Assembly (NCBI GenBank): GCA_003523225.1
Contig: DPGK01000004.1
Span: 184,577-228,228, forward strand
Length of the DNA stretch: 43,652 nucleotides
Source: Clostridiales bacterium
Lineage (GTDB): Bacteria; Bacillota; Clostridia; Oscillospirales; CAG-272
Direction of reading: 5' to 3'
The notes under the pieces are model-generated. The model ran no database searches, was not told the origin of the DNA, and saw only the letters and a program-made list of their open reading frames with translations. The position numbers and the translations under genes were made by a program. Below, piece by piece: positions 23,544 to 33,989 of this stretch. How positions within the stretch are numbered: position 1 is the first letter of the stretch; the number at the start of each line of letters is the position of its first letter.

Positions 23544-25913
23544 TTATGTGAAATTTCTCTTGTAGTAGACGATGAGCACGACAAGCAGAATTACTATTAC
23601 GGCTATTATGGCGATCCAAACGACCATAATGGTATTGCCGCCTATCGGATTGACGTTTATCGTTCCGGTCGTGACCTCGCCGGGCAGAGAGGTAGTTACC
23701 TCCGGCTCGCTTGTGTCGGACGAAGGCGCGGGAACTGTTGTTTCATCGGTGCTTGTTTCGGGCGGTTCGGTGATAACGGGTTCGCGCACCGTAACAGGCA
23801 GTGCAATGGTCTTTCCGCGGAAGCTGAGTGTTATTTCGGTAACATCCGCTGTAAGCGCTCCAGCAGGAAGAAATTCAACAGCCGACGCACCGTGTTCTAC
23901 AAGCGCGGTCGTACCGTCGACATAATTGATCTTCAGTATAAGTCCGTCAGGATCAAATATCTCGCCGGGAGCATATTCGAGCTTTGCAGGATTCTGAGCC
24001 ACTTCTATACTGCTTATCTCGCGCTGTTTTACCGTAATGTTCTGAATTGCGGTGCAGTCAACGTAAGATATCGTTATAGTTAGCGTCTCCTCCGAGGCGT
24101 TTGCCGAAAGCGTCAGCGGTTCGGAGGGGGAGCAGGTATATGTGGTTATCTGTGCGCTTGTACCGTCATTGTATATTGCCAGTATCTCCATTCCGGTCGT
24201 GTCGAATTTTTCACCCTCGGTGTATTCGAGCTTTGTCGGCGGAGTGAGGATAGAAAGGCTTATCACCTTTTTGGGTGAAACCTCTATCGGGAGATACGTG
24301 TTGTAGACCAGCTTTTCGCTTACGGCGTAGACTATCTTTATGCGCGTGTCTGTGACCTTTACCGCGCTGCCGGGCGCTGGGGTTATCTGGAGCTTGTCAA
24401 GGGGGATCAGCTCCTGAGTGCCGTCCTCGTATGTGACTGTGACCTCCATTCCCGTAACATCGACCGGCTGGTTTGAAATATACTGTGTGATCTCCGGGGC
24501 TTTGGTGATCTGTATCGACTGTACCGCACGGGCGGGCAGAACCGTTATGTCGATATGCGCGGTAAGCCCGCGATAGGTAACGATCAGCTTTGTATTGTCA
24601 AGAGTCAGCGCACCCGAGGGGGATACGGTATATTCCGATTCGGGCAGCGGCACTTCGGTTCCGTCGTCGTATTCAACGGTTATAAGCATTTCAGCAAGCG
24701 CGTCGCCGTCGGTAAGCAGACTGCCTTCACGGAAGATAAGGCTCTTGGGCTGGTTTCTGATGTGGAGTATGCGGACCTCATGTACGGAAATGATGGATTC
24801 CTCATAGCCGAGATAGCTTATGCGCACCTCCGAGCCTGAGGTCATGATCTCCGGTGCGGTAACGGTGATGTCGTTTGTAATATCGCGTTCCTCGCCGTTT
24901 ACGTATTTGGCTTTAACGGCAAGACCCTCGGCGGAAAATGTATCTCCGTAATAGTAGTCGCTTTTTACGGGCGGAGTGATCACAAAGGATTCAAATCCGT
25001 ATACTGTGAGGCTTAGCTTTTCCGAAATGCTGCCCACAGAAAGCGTGAGTGTCAGCATCTGACGGTCGGAGGAGTCGGGAACGAGGCTGTCAACGGGACC
25101 GCTTATTGTGTAATCGCCTTCCTCGAGCAGTCTGCCGATACTGCTGTTTTCAAATGTTGCAATGACCATCATTCCGGAGGGATCGAATTTTTCCCCCTCG
25201 TAGTATACCAGCTTATCGGGCTGTTTTATGATGACCATTGAAACCATCTTAATGACATCTATACCGTTAAGGACCGCCGTTTTGCCGTAGCAGCTTATCT
25301 CGGCACTTGTGATATCGGAGGTAAGAGAGGAGGGAATATCAATGGTGTATTCATCCTCGTCGGGCTGACGCTGCATTCCGTCGGGGTATTCAAGAGACAG
25401 CTCAAGCCCCGTCGGGTCGAATGACGAGCCTTCGTTGTACTGCATCTTCTGCGGCATTCTGACTATGCCGAGAGACACGGGACGCTTTACGGTGACGTAT
25501 GTCTTTTTGACCTTTCCCTTGTAGGAAAATTCAACAGTCACATCCTCGGATACGCCGTCGGTCACAAGTCTGCCGGCGGGAGAATATGAAAAATCACTGC
25601 TGCCGATCTCCTCGGTCGTTCCGTCGGCATATGTAACTCTCAGGATATACAGCGAGGGATCAAAATACTCTCCTTCAAGATATGTATCCTTGCCGAAGGT
25701 TTTGATATCAATACTGACAATTTCGTTGTCTCCCGAAGTCGGGGTATCATTTTCCGACGGCGGGGCGTGTTGAATCGCCGATTCGGTATCTCCGGGCATA
25801 TCCGGCTGTGTGTCTGCCGTGTCATTGTCGGCAGCGATGGGCAATAACAGAGCCGAGACCATCAGAAGAACAAGAAGATAGGTGATAAAGCTGCGAATGT
25901 GGCGATTCTGCAT
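23544..25913 (-). CDS. Surface protein with about eight bacterial Ig-like repeats
   Basis: 789 residues. A signal peptide (basic start, hydrophobic core, LLLPIAADN) is followed by an acidic Thr/Asp/Pro-rich linker and then about eight repeats of roughly 80 residues. Each begins with the pattern P-x-K-x-x-Y-x-E-G-x-x-F-D-x-x-G-[LM] and a following Y-x-D-G-T (for example KLEYTEGEKFDTTG and KLEYAPGEIFDPDG), typical of Big_3-type Ig folds. A Thr/Ser/Pro/Glu stalk, a membrane helix and YYKRNFT end the protein. Unlike the two proteins at 7.8-10.2 kb the anchor has no GCGS motif. ATG 25913 lies eight bases after AAAGGA; a longer in-frame start lacks a signal-like N-terminus. Likely a cell-wall stalk or adhesin. 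Confidence 0.85.
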   Translation of the reverse strand: MQNRHIRSFITYLLVLLMVSALLLPIAADNDTADTQPDMPGDTESAIQHAPPSENDTPTSGDNEIVSIDIKTFGKDTYLEGEYFDPSLYILRVTYADGTTEEIGSSDFSYSPAGRLVTDGVSEDVTVEFSYKGKVKKTYVTVKRPVSLGIVRMPQKMQYNEGSSFDPTGLELSLEYPDGMQRQPDEDEYTIDIPSSLTSDITSAEISCYGKTAVLNGIDVIKMVSMVIIKQPDKLVYYEGEKFDPSGMMVIATFENSSIGRLLEEGDYTISGPVDSLVPDSSDRQMLTLTLSVGSISEKLSLTVYGFESFVITPPVKSDYYYGDTFSAEGLAVKAKYVNGEERDITNDITVTAPEIMTSGSEVRISYLGYEESIISVHEVRILHIRNQPKSLIFREGSLLTDGDALAEMLITVEYDDGTEVPLPESEYTVSPSGALTLDNTKLIVTYRGLTAHIDITVLPARAVQSIQITKAPEITQYISNQPVDVTGMEVTVTYEDGTQELIPLDKLQITPAPGSAVKVTDTRIKIVYAVSEKLVYNTYLPIEVSPKKVISLSILTPPTKLEYTEGEKFDTTGMEILAIYNDGTSAQITTYTCSPSEPLTLSANASEETLTITISYVDCTAIQNITVKQREISSIEVAQNPAKLEYAPGEIFDPDGLILKINYVDGTTALVEHGASAVEFLPAGALTADVTEITLSFRGKTIALPVTVREPVITEPPETSTDETTVPAPSSDTSEPEVTTSLPGEVTTGTINVNPIGGNTIMVVWIAIIAVIVILLVVLIVYYKRNFT

Positions 25914-26005
25914 GTCATGTATCCTTTCGTGTGTTTTGTCGGGACGGAAAACGGCAGTATCCGTCCGGGTCACCTCAGTGAAATAAAACTATATACTATT
26001 ACAAT

Positions 26006-26034
26006 ATTATAGCACTTATAAAGTTAATAATCAA
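26006..26034 (-). promoter_or_regulatory. Sigma-A promoter for the Ig-like repeat protein
   Basis: On the minus strand TTGATT (26029-26034), a 17-base spacer and TATAAT (26006-26011), giving an untranslated leader of about 85 bases. Confidence 0.65.
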
Positions 26035-26146
26035 TAGGATAATTATTGAAAGAGCAAAAACATTTTAGAATATATGCTGTATGTATTTCCGAAAACTTAG
26101 TCGAATAAACGAGGAGGCGTTTATCTGTGCGCGTGAAAAAACAAAG

Positions 26147-26174
26147 AGACCGAAGCGGAATGTCGCTCCGGTCT
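26147..26174 (-). terminator. Terminator of the rplU-prp-rpmA operon
   Basis: AGACCG-A-AGCG pairs with CGCT-C-CGGTCT, with one mismatch. On the minus strand it is followed by CTTTGTTTTTT, a good intrinsic terminator 30 bases beyond the rpmA stop. Confidence 0.8.
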
Positions 26175-26204
26175 TTCTGCACTTACGAAAGCGTTTAAAG
26201 TCGA

Positions 26205-26483
26205 TCAGTCGGCGTATACGCTGACCTGCTTTTTATCCTTTGTCTTGTGCTCGAATTTTACGCGTCCGTCAATCAGCGCGAAAAGGGTATTGTCGGTTCC
26301 CATTCCGACATTCTTGCCGGGATGAACCGCAGTTCCTCTCTGTCTGATAATGATGTTGCCTGCGAGAACAGCTTCGCCGTCCGACTTCTTCACGCCAAGG
26401 CGCTTAGATTCACTGTCGCGGCCGTTCTTCGTCGAGCCAACGCCTTTTTTATGAGCAAAAAACTGTAAGCCGAGTCTGAGCAT
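26205..26483 (-). CDS. rpmA: Ribosomal protein L27 with cleavable N-terminal extension
   Basis: 92 residues of large-subunit protein L27. It begins [18 protein letters not shown]; in Firmicutes the extension up to QFF is removed by the protease Prp to expose the functional N-terminus that reaches the peptidyl transferase centre. Conserved blocks [15 protein letters not shown] and IIIRQRGT are intact. ATG 26483 follows GAGGAGG, and an upstream in-frame start would add non-family residues. It is the last gene of the L21-Prp-L27 operon. Confidence 0.95.
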   Translation of the reverse strand: MLRLGLQFFAHKKGVGSTKNGRDSESKRLGVKKSDGEAVLAGNIIIRQRGTAVHPGKNVGMGTDNTLFALIDGRVKFEHKTKDKKQVSVYAD

Positions 26484-26521
26484 TATTTCTTCCTCCTCAT
26501 AGAATTGTTGACAAAACCGCA

Positions 26522-26881
26522 TTACCGATAGTCGCGGTCGACCACTTCGACCTCAAGATAGTCCGAGTAATCCTCGATAAGGTCATTGAGCTGGTAAAAA
26601 TATGCCATGAAAAGACCTGACACCGCATATCTCTTGCGCTCGTCCTCCTCAAATTCGGGAAGGGCGGCTTTTGCGGTGACGACTATTCTTGTTGCGCCTT
26701 CATTGACATCATACTGTATGTCCGAGGCGTATGCAAGCTCTACTGCATTGACAATTAGCATCGTCATTGCGGAAAGCGCCGCGCAAAGCACATCGTCTCC
26801 TGCTTCACCGTAACCGGTGTGACCCTGCTCCTCAAAGCCGTAGAATGTTCCGCAGCTTCTGTAAAATACGACTTTTGTCAT
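26522..26881 (-). CDS. prp: Ribosomal-processing cysteine protease Prp
   Basis: 119 residues. Prp cleaves the N-terminal extension of L27 (and some phage proteins). The catalytic pair is visible in [19 protein letters not shown]: His in GHTGYGE and Cys in VLCAALS. It starts five bases after the rplU stop without a strong ribosome binding site, suggesting coupling to L21 translation, and ends 38 bases before rpmA. The cognate cleavage motif QFF-AHKKG is present in the neighbouring L27, so the enzyme and substrate pair is complete in the window. Confidence 0.93.
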   Translation of the reverse strand: MTKVVFYRSCGTFYGFEEQGHTGYGEAGDDVLCAALSAMTMLIVNAVELAYASDIQYDVNEGATRIVVTAKAALPEFEEDERKRYAVSGLFMAYFYQLNDLIEDYSDYLEVEVVDRDYR

Positions 26882-26886
26882 TGTTT

Positions 26887-27198
26887 TCAGCCTTCGATCC
26901 TGGTTATCTGAACCTTGGTGTAGGGCTGTCTGTGACCGATCTTCTTCTTCTCGTTCTTTTTGGATTTGTACTTGAAGACGTAGATCTTGGGACCTTTGCC
27001 GTTTTTCAGGACATTGCCTGTAACGCGAGCGCCCTCAACTGTGGGAGCACCGATTTTGAGACCGTCCTCGGCGGATAATGCTTTGACGTTTTCGAATACG
27101 ACTTCACTGCCTTCTTCGTTTGAGAGCTTCTCAATAAAAACGATATCGCCCTCGGAGACCTTGTACTGCTTTCCGCCGGTTTCAATTACTGCAAACAC
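26887..27198 (-). CDS. rplU: Ribosomal protein L21
   Basis: 103 residues, the standard length for L21, which binds 23S rRNA. It begins FAVIETGGKQYKV and ends with KIYVFKYKSKKNEKKKIGHRQ and KVQITRIEG blocks, all typical. GTG 27198 is chosen because GAGAGG lies eight bases upstream and the product matches the family N-terminus; an in-frame GTG three codons earlier overlaps that site. It is first gene of the rplU-prp-rpmA operon. Confidence 0.95.
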   Translation of the reverse strand: MFAVIETGGKQYKVSEGDIVFIEKLSNEEGSEVVFENVKALSAEDGLKIGAPTVEGARVTGNVLKNGKGPKIYVFKYKSKKNEKKKIGHRQPYTKVQITRIEG

Positions 27199-27285
27199 GA
27201 AAAGCACCTCTCTTTCTCATAGACTCGCTGAACGGGCGGCGCCGGATGTTATCACGGCACACTTAAAAAAGCCTTTTTCAAGCGG
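27199..27285 (-). promoter_or_regulatory. Candidate L21 operon leader
   Basis: About 85 transcribed bases between the promoter and rplU contain GC-rich complementary segments (GCCGTG, CCGGCGCCGCCCG). Firmicutes rplU operons often carry an autoregulatory L21 leader RNA here. The position fits, but I cannot confirm the consensus by eye. Confidence 0.35.
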
Positions 27286-27291
27286 CAAATT

Positions 27292-27321
27292 ATTATACAC
27301 CGTAACGGCAGGGTTTGTCAA
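27292..27321 (-). promoter_or_regulatory. Sigma-A promoter for rplU-prp-rpmA
   Basis: On the minus strand TTGACA (27316-27321), an 18-base spacer and TATAAT (27292-27297). Confidence 0.8.
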
Positions 27322-27465
27322 GGCTTTTTTGAGTTTTTTCTGAATAATGCACGAAAAAAAAGACATATTCCGTGCGTTAGCTGCCAGTGGAGAGGGAAAA
27401 AATACATAAGCGATGTCTGTCGCCACGGGAAACAATGCGATAGGGCGAATACGCCTGCAGTTCCT

Positions 27466-27558
27466 TTATGTCAGGCTGTCCTCACAAAGCTCGATAGAGT
27501 TTACTGTCGAATCGCTGAAATGAACGATAAGGAGCACTCCGTCTATGGTGTATTTCAT
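27466..27558 (-). pseudogene. Short decayed frame downstream of the transglutaminase-like pseudogene
   Basis: A 30-codon minus-strand frame (KYTIDGVLLIVHFSDSTVNS) ends with TAA at 27466. Upstream it stays open in frame apart from a TAG at 27574-27576. It looks like real protein sequence but has no ribosome binding site. It may be a further remnant of the neighbouring pseudogene or of another gene. Family unknown. Confidence 0.3.
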
Positions 27559-27596
27559 TGCAATGATACCGAACTAAGTGCCATACAAAGCTCCTT

Positions 27597-28490
27597 TTAG
27601 CCTTGATCGAATGTGGCAGGGAGGGTGAGCCTGTAGCCGTATGACGTCATGACATCATACGTCATTTTATATGTCTGACCGGCGGTAAGACTGTACACAG
27701 GGTCGCAATAGTAAAGCTGACCGTCGGTTGCCGAATTAACACATAGCCACCAGTGGTCATATCCGAATGGGTCATAGCCTCTTACAAGTCTTACATCGTA
27801 TCCGAGCTTTTCAAACAGGCAGAAGGTAAGGGATGAAAAATGATAGTATGAGCCTGTACCGCGGTTGAGCGCCTCCACGGACAGCTCGCGGCGCATATTT
27901 GCCGAAAAATTGCTTACTTCCATATATTTTATATGTTATTGAGGAGCGCACCCCGTACCAGATCCTTGCGAAGTCATCGTCCCCGGTGTTCACACTGAGC
28001 AGGTAATCAAGGTAATCGTCAAGGTTTTCAAGCGACGCGAGCAGCTGTGTTGCCACGCCGTTGCTGTCAAAACGGAAAATGCTGTATTCCGTATCCCGGA
28101 GCATAACTCCGTCGGGGTCAAAATAATATTTCTTGCCGTCGATCATCGTCTCACCCTTGCAGACAGCTCCGTCCTGACCTGAGTAATAAAGACCGCCGCC
28201 GTAAGATATCCAGCCGTAAAGCAGCAGCGCGTCGTCGCCGAAGCAGTACGTGTTACCGTCGATCTCGCGCATTCCGCATACATATGCTTTTTCCGCGGGA
28301 TCAAAATTACAGATCCCGCCGTTGAACTCAGTCTAGCCTTGGCGAGAGCAGGACGAAAGCAGAGCCGCAGACGCGGCGCAAACAAAAAGCGCAGCACACG
28401 CTGCTTTTATAAAATAACTGCACTTGTTTTTTGACTTACGTATGCGTCCCTTACGGTATCCGTTAATGTTTTTGTAGGTTGTTTTTTCAT
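27597..28490 (-). pseudogene. Decayed lipoprotein with transglutaminase-like domain
   Basis: A lipoprotein gene with several lesions. From ATG 28490 the A-run seems one base short, so the lipoprotein signal (basic start, hydrophobic core, ALLSSC lipobox) lies in another frame. A TAG follows at 28333-28335. The frame then encodes choline-binding-like repeats (GKKYYFDPDGVM, YGWISYGGGLYYSG) until about 27925, where a frameshift in an AT-rich run moves into a transglutaminase-like domain (RGTGSYYHFSSLTFCL, then DHWWLCVNS). At the position expected for the catalytic Cys there is Tyr (one transition away). A promoter still lies upstream at 28565-28593. The number of lesions argues for true decay rather than sequencing error. 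Confidence 0.7.
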
Positions 28491-28564
28491 TTTAATATAA
28501 AAGAACCCGCATATGGCGGTGAAATATGTCGGTTTGGCGGTTATAAGCTAACTAAATTAATATT

Positions 28565-28593
28565 ATTATACCATATCGGATAGTATTGTGCAA
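28565..28593 (-). promoter_or_regulatory. Promoter upstream of the lipoprotein pseudogene
   Basis: On the minus strand TTGCAC (28588-28593), a 17-base spacer and TATAAT (28565-28570), so the pseudogene may still be transcribed. Confidence 0.55.
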
Positions 28594-28632
28594 TGATTTT
28601 TAGCTGACGAATTTTCGAAAAAATGATGTTTT

Positions 28633-29127
28633 TCAATTCCGGCGGCGCCGGCGCCGGACGCGAATTGCCGCGCAGAACGCAAGTACGGCAGCAAGCCCGC
28701 AGAGTGCTCCGGCGGAGTCTATAAGCATATCGGTCACGCGGCAGGCTCTGCCGGGAACAAAATACTGGATCGTTTCGTCACACACTGCGCACGCGACAGA
28801 TACGCCAAAGGAGATGAAAAAGCCTCGGCGGCGCAGAGAGGGCAGGGAGGCGGCAGAATAAGCTCCGGAAAACATTGCGCCGGTGGAGGATGCAAGTATT
28901 CCGAGCATACCGAACTCGCAGAAATGCGCCGTTTTGCGAAGCAGGTTTTCGCTTATCGGTTTAAGCCCAAGCTGTGAAAAAAATGAGTTCACATGGATGA
29001 GGAGCCGGCTGCTTTCCGCGCTTGAGGCATTAGCGGGTTTGAGCGAGTTGGAAAAAACAAATGCTGCCGCCGCAACGGTGAGGGCAAGCAGGATGTATCC
29101 CGCCGCCATGCGCTTTTTGTCCTTCAT
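28633..29127 (-). CDS. VanZ-like membrane protein
   Basis: 164 residues, about four membrane helices, VanZ-like family. The signature regions are RKTAHFCEFGMLG mid-protein and DETIQYFVPGRACRVTDMLID before the last helix; the tail is strongly basic (RVRRRRRRN). Named after VanZ, which raises teicoplanin resistance, but most chromosomal members have no known activity. It is a single gene, with a 140-base gap before the lipoprotein pseudogene. Confidence 0.85.
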   Translation of the reverse strand: MKDKKRMAAGYILLALTVAAAAFVFSNSLKPANASSAESSRLLIHVNSFFSQLGLKPISENLLRKTAHFCEFGMLGILASSTGAMFSGAYSAASLPSLRRRGFFISFGVSVACAVCDETIQYFVPGRACRVTDMLIDSAGALCGLAAVLAFCAAIRVRRRRRRN

Positions 29128-29226
29128 GCTTTGCAGGCTCCTTTCCTTATGTGATACCGGAATGCCAAAGTAACATTGATTGTATCACACTGAGAAAAAA
29201 TAGTCAATATAAATTCTCTCCGGGGC

Positions 29227-29255
29227 TTGCATAAATGCGATTTTGGTGGTATAAT
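29227..29255 (+). promoter_or_regulatory. Sigma-A promoter for tRNA-Arg
   Basis: TTGCAT (29227-29232), a 17-base spacer and TATAAT (29250-29255), 59 bases upstream of the tRNA. Confidence 0.7.
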
Positions 29256-29314
29256 ATCAATGCTTTCATCGGAAAACTCCCGCCGGATCTCCGACGGGAT
29301 AAATATTCAGAAAT

Positions 29315-29391
29315 GTTTCCGTAGCTCAGCAGGATAGAGCGACCGCCTCCTAAGCGGTAGGTCGGGTGTTCGAATCACCTCGGGAACGCCA
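29315..29391 (+). tRNA. tRNA-Arg (anticodon CCU)
   Basis: 77 bases including an encoded CCA. The acceptor stem GTTTCCG/CGGGAAC, D-arm with TAGCTCAGCAGGATAGAGC, anticodon loop CTCCTAA (CCT) in a GACCGC...GCGGTA arm, and T-arm GGTGTTCGAATCACC are all present. It reads AGG codons. The right accessory block with its serine recombinase starts about 120 bases downstream, as often seen beside tRNA genes used as integration hot spots. Confidence 0.95.
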
Positions 29392-29465
29392 AAAACTCCG
29401 CCGGAAAACCCAGTAAAATCAAGGGTTTCCGTTCATAAGGATGTATTTTCTTATGAGAGATTGGG

Positions 29466-29497
29466 CGCAACCTCCATTATGGAGGCTGCGGCCTTTT
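29466..29497 (+). terminator. Terminator at the core/accessory boundary
   Basis: CGCA-A-CCTCCA pairs with TGGAGG-C-TGCG, with one mismatch, followed by GCCTTTTCTCGTTTTGG. It lies between tRNA-Arg and the end of the convergent recombinase gene. A second small hairpin (TCATAAG/CTTATGA) lies just upstream. Confidence 0.6.
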
Positions 29498-29513
29498 CTC
29501 GTTTTGGCACAGT

Positions 29514-31444
<1,931 letters not shown>

Positions 31445-31455
31445 AAGCGCACCTC

Positions 31456-32046
31456 CTATCTCAAATCTCGGTCACGGTTGCGAAGATACTTACGGTAATG
31501 TTCGCAAGCCCGTATAATGAAATCTTCCGTCTTTTTCGAATCCAGCCCTTGCGGAAGAACCTCCCGCAGACGGGCGGCGGGAACTTTTACCGTCTCCCTC
31601 TGATTGGCTTTTTCCTCACTCATAATGCTTTGAATAACCTCTGTGGAGAGTCGCCTCTCCCGATCAGCCTTGTGCATCCGCCATGCCTGCGAATAGGACG
31701 GCGTGCAGTCATTGATTTCACATTGTTCCAAAACATCGTACTGGCTCTGCTCATCAAGGAAGGAAAGTTCCACGCCAACAGACAGTGCCATTTTACCTTC
31801 ATCCATAAATTCAAGAAGTTCGGGAATAAGGTTTGTCAGGCGAATATAGCGGTGAATTTGCCGTTCACTCTCATTTGCAGATTCGCTGATTTGCGAAACG
31901 CTCCACTTCTCGCCGAGTTGGCGAGAAGTGCCCTGATGGGATAGCGCCTCCATTTTCAGCTTATAGGCAAACGCCTTTTCGCTGGGTAGGATATGCTCTC
32001 TGTGTAGGTTGCAAAAGTATGATCCGACGGTAGGTACCCCATTCAC
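31456..32046 (-). pseudogene. ParB-like protein lacking its N-terminal domain
   Basis: The frame matches the middle and C-terminal parts of element-encoded ParB/Spo0J-like proteins: REHILPSEKAFAYKLKMEA, an HTH-like segment (SVSQISESANESERQIHRYI), RLTNLIPELLEFMDEG, and SVGVELSFL. The nuclease-like N-terminal part with its GERR motif is absent: homology starts abruptly at NLHREH near 32012, and the ATG at 32046 lies in unrelated sequence. The breakpoint coincides with the start of another truncated gene on the opposite strand. It ends with TAG. Its own start has no ribosome binding site, so it is probably not translated properly. Confidence 0.7.
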
Positions 32047-32671
32047 GGTATTTCAAAAGCGATATATTGCAGATAGTATTGAGGAATATATCCGAACGTC
32101 GCAAAGCGGCGTTGTGACGATGTCGCCTGACACCTATCCTGTAATGAAACGCATTATGGCAATCTACCACCGAAGTGGCGATAACGGAAGTGATGAAGCC
32201 GTGCAAAGAATTGCCGATGAAGTTGAAATGGAACGCAAAACAGTAAAACAATACCTTGCGATTGGCTTATTGAACGAGCGCCGTGCGGATTTTTACAAGT
32301 CCTATGACGAGGACGGAGAGGAAACCGATGAAGATGTTACAGCCGATTATTCTTCCGAACCGGACAAGCTGTATTCGCGCACTGTGTTGTATAACGCCCT
32401 ACATGCGGCGTATGACAAATTAACCTATCGCGAACAGCGTACTCTTGCCAAGCATTTAGGCTTTTGCGATTCTTGTTGGTCTACAAAGAAAGCAATACTG
32501 AAAAACGGAGAAGTAGAGTATATCCCAATAAAGCCAATGACCTTTGAAGAAATTTCTCACTCTTCCAGTCGAAAATCTGATAAAGCTTCGGAGAGGACAT
32601 TTTATACTGCACTTGAAAAGATGAAAAAACATATAGAAGAAAATACTGATTACTGTTACATTTTCGGTTAA
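32009..32671 (+). pseudogene. Sigma-70-like protein lacking its N-terminal part
   Basis: The frame starts without a ribosome binding site at TTG 32009 and reads at once into an internal-looking segment (QKYDPTVGTPFTVFQKRYI) that resembles the region 2 neighbourhood of element-borne sigma-like factors. DSIEEYIRT and an HTH-like segment (RIADEVEMERKTVKQYLAIG) follow, then a C-terminal region with KLTYREQRTLAKHLGF and FEEISHSSSRKSDKASERTF, similar to sigma region 4. The first about 60-80 residues seem to be missing. It is fused head-to-head with the parB remnant. A strong terminator follows at 32681. Function, if any, is lost or altered. Confidence 0.6.
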
Positions 32672-32680
32672 ATGAAAAAA

Positions 32681-32712
32681 GCGCCGTATTGCAAAGCTCA
32701 ACAATACGGCGC
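32681..32712. terminator. Bidirectional terminator
   Basis: A perfect 11-bp stem (GCGCCGTATTG with CAATACGGCGC) and a 10-base loop. A CATTTTTTC run lies on the minus-strand side and CCCCAAAATG on the plus-strand side. It separates the sigma-like remnant from rtcB. Confidence 0.75.
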
Positions 32713-32819
32713 CCCAAAATGTAATATCCAATTTTCAAGTAATTCTTCTCAAACACCATATCTTCGACTGCCCAGAAAACACCTTTATAGAGACTCATAA
32801 TGTGAAACTTCTTCTTGCT

Positions 32820-33947
32820 TTATTGCCCTTTTTCGGACGCTTTTTCGCTGGCTTTAAAGTTATAAATCGGCTTGATGATCTTATCAATCGTAACTGTTTC
32901 TTTCACATGAGAAATGATTTCATCCATCGGCTTATATACCATCGGACATTCATCAATGGTATCTTTTGCTACCGAGGTTGTAAAAATGCCGGCCATGGAT
33001 TCTTTGAAAGCACTAAGCGTAAAAGAATTAAGAGCATCCTTCCTGCTCATCAGTCTTCCTGCGCCGTGTGGGGCACTGACATTCCATTCTTCGTTTCCGA
33101 TACCTGTACACACAAGACTCCCGTCCCGCATATTCATCGGAATCAGAAGGCGTTCGCCTTTTTTAGCCGAAACCGCCCCTTTGCGAAGAATCATTGAGTC
33201 GGTATCAATATAGTTATGAATGGTTGAAAAACTGTCATCTTCGGTCAGCTTCATTCCGTCAAGAATCACTTCTTTGATAATCGTTCGGTTTAATTCGGCA
33301 AAGCGCTGCATAAACGCCATGTCGTGAAGGTATTCCTGCATGGCATCTCCGGTTAAATAGGCCAGTTCATACGGGATTTCGGTTTGAGCCCGACCTCCGC
33401 ATTCTTTGTAAGCGATCTTTTGATAATGCTCCGCTACCCGCAGCCCCAGATTCCGGCTGCCGGTGTGAATCACCAAATACATACTATCTCCGTCTGTATC
33501 AATCTCAATAAAGTGATTGCCGCCGCCCAGGGTTCCAAGGCTTTCTTTCGCTCTGCGAATATCGATTTTTTTCACACAAAGCAGATCATAGATATCCAGT
33601 CGGCCGTGGCTTCGATGGCTCTTTTCCCGGACATCGCGGCCATAGGGGATATTCTTGCGAATAAAGCTGTCTAATTTCGGAAGGTCAATGCGTTTTTCTT
33701 TCAGCTTTACCGTGAGCATCCCGCAGCCGATGTCCACGCCGACGATGTTCGGAATCACTTTATCCGTTATGGTCATCGTCGTGCCGATGGTACAGCCTTT
33801 TCCGGCATGAACATCGGGCATGATCCGTATTTTGCTGCCCGCCGAAACCGGCTGATCGCAAAAAGCCTTGATCTGGCCGGCCGCCGATGCTTCCAATGCA
33901 TCGGCAAACACGACGGCGTTTGCGTATGCTCCCTTAATTTCAATCAT
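32820..33947 (-). CDS. rtcB: RtcB family RNA-splicing ligase
   Basis: 375 residues. RtcB joins RNA 2',3'-cyclic phosphate or 3'-phosphate ends to 5'-OH ends using GTP and Mn. Motifs: MPDVHAGKGCTIGTT, NIVGVDIGCGM (metal Cys), LGTLGGGNHFIEI, VIHTGSRNLG and SAPHGAGRLMSR, whose His is guanylylated. The length is near the shorter bacterial form. It is last of a four-gene minus-strand run with a metallophosphatase, an unknown protein and a UDG-like protein. As element cargo it may repair tRNA or rRNA cut by toxins or phage-triggered nucleases. Confidence 0.93.
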   Translation of the reverse strand: MIEIKGAYANAVVFADALEASAAGQIKAFCDQPVSAGSKIRIMPDVHAGKGCTIGTTMTITDKVIPNIVGVDIGCGMLTVKLKEKRIDLPKLDSFIRKNIPYGRDVREKSHRSHGRLDIYDLLCVKKIDIRRAKESLGTLGGGNHFIEIDTDGDSMYLVIHTGSRNLGLRVAEHYQKIAYKECGGRAQTEIPYELAYLTGDAMQEYLHDMAFMQRFAELNRTIIKEVILDGMKLTEDDSFSTIHNYIDTDSMILRKGAVSAKKGERLLIPMNMRDGSLVCTGIGNEEWNVSAPHGAGRLMSRKDALNSFTLSAFKESMAGIFTTSVAKDTIDECPMVYKPMDEIISHVKETVTIDKIIKPIYNFKASEKASEKGQ

Positions 33948-33989
33948 GCTGTTCGCCTCATGTTGATTGTGTTTTCATGCGAGGGATTC

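Noticed and set aside
29315..29460. Direct repeat of the tRNA 3' end as an attachment site
   Set aside because: Only a short GTTTCCG match to the tRNA 5' end is seen downstream, not a 3'-end duplication, and the nearby enzyme is a serine recombinase, which does not usually use tRNA 3' ends.
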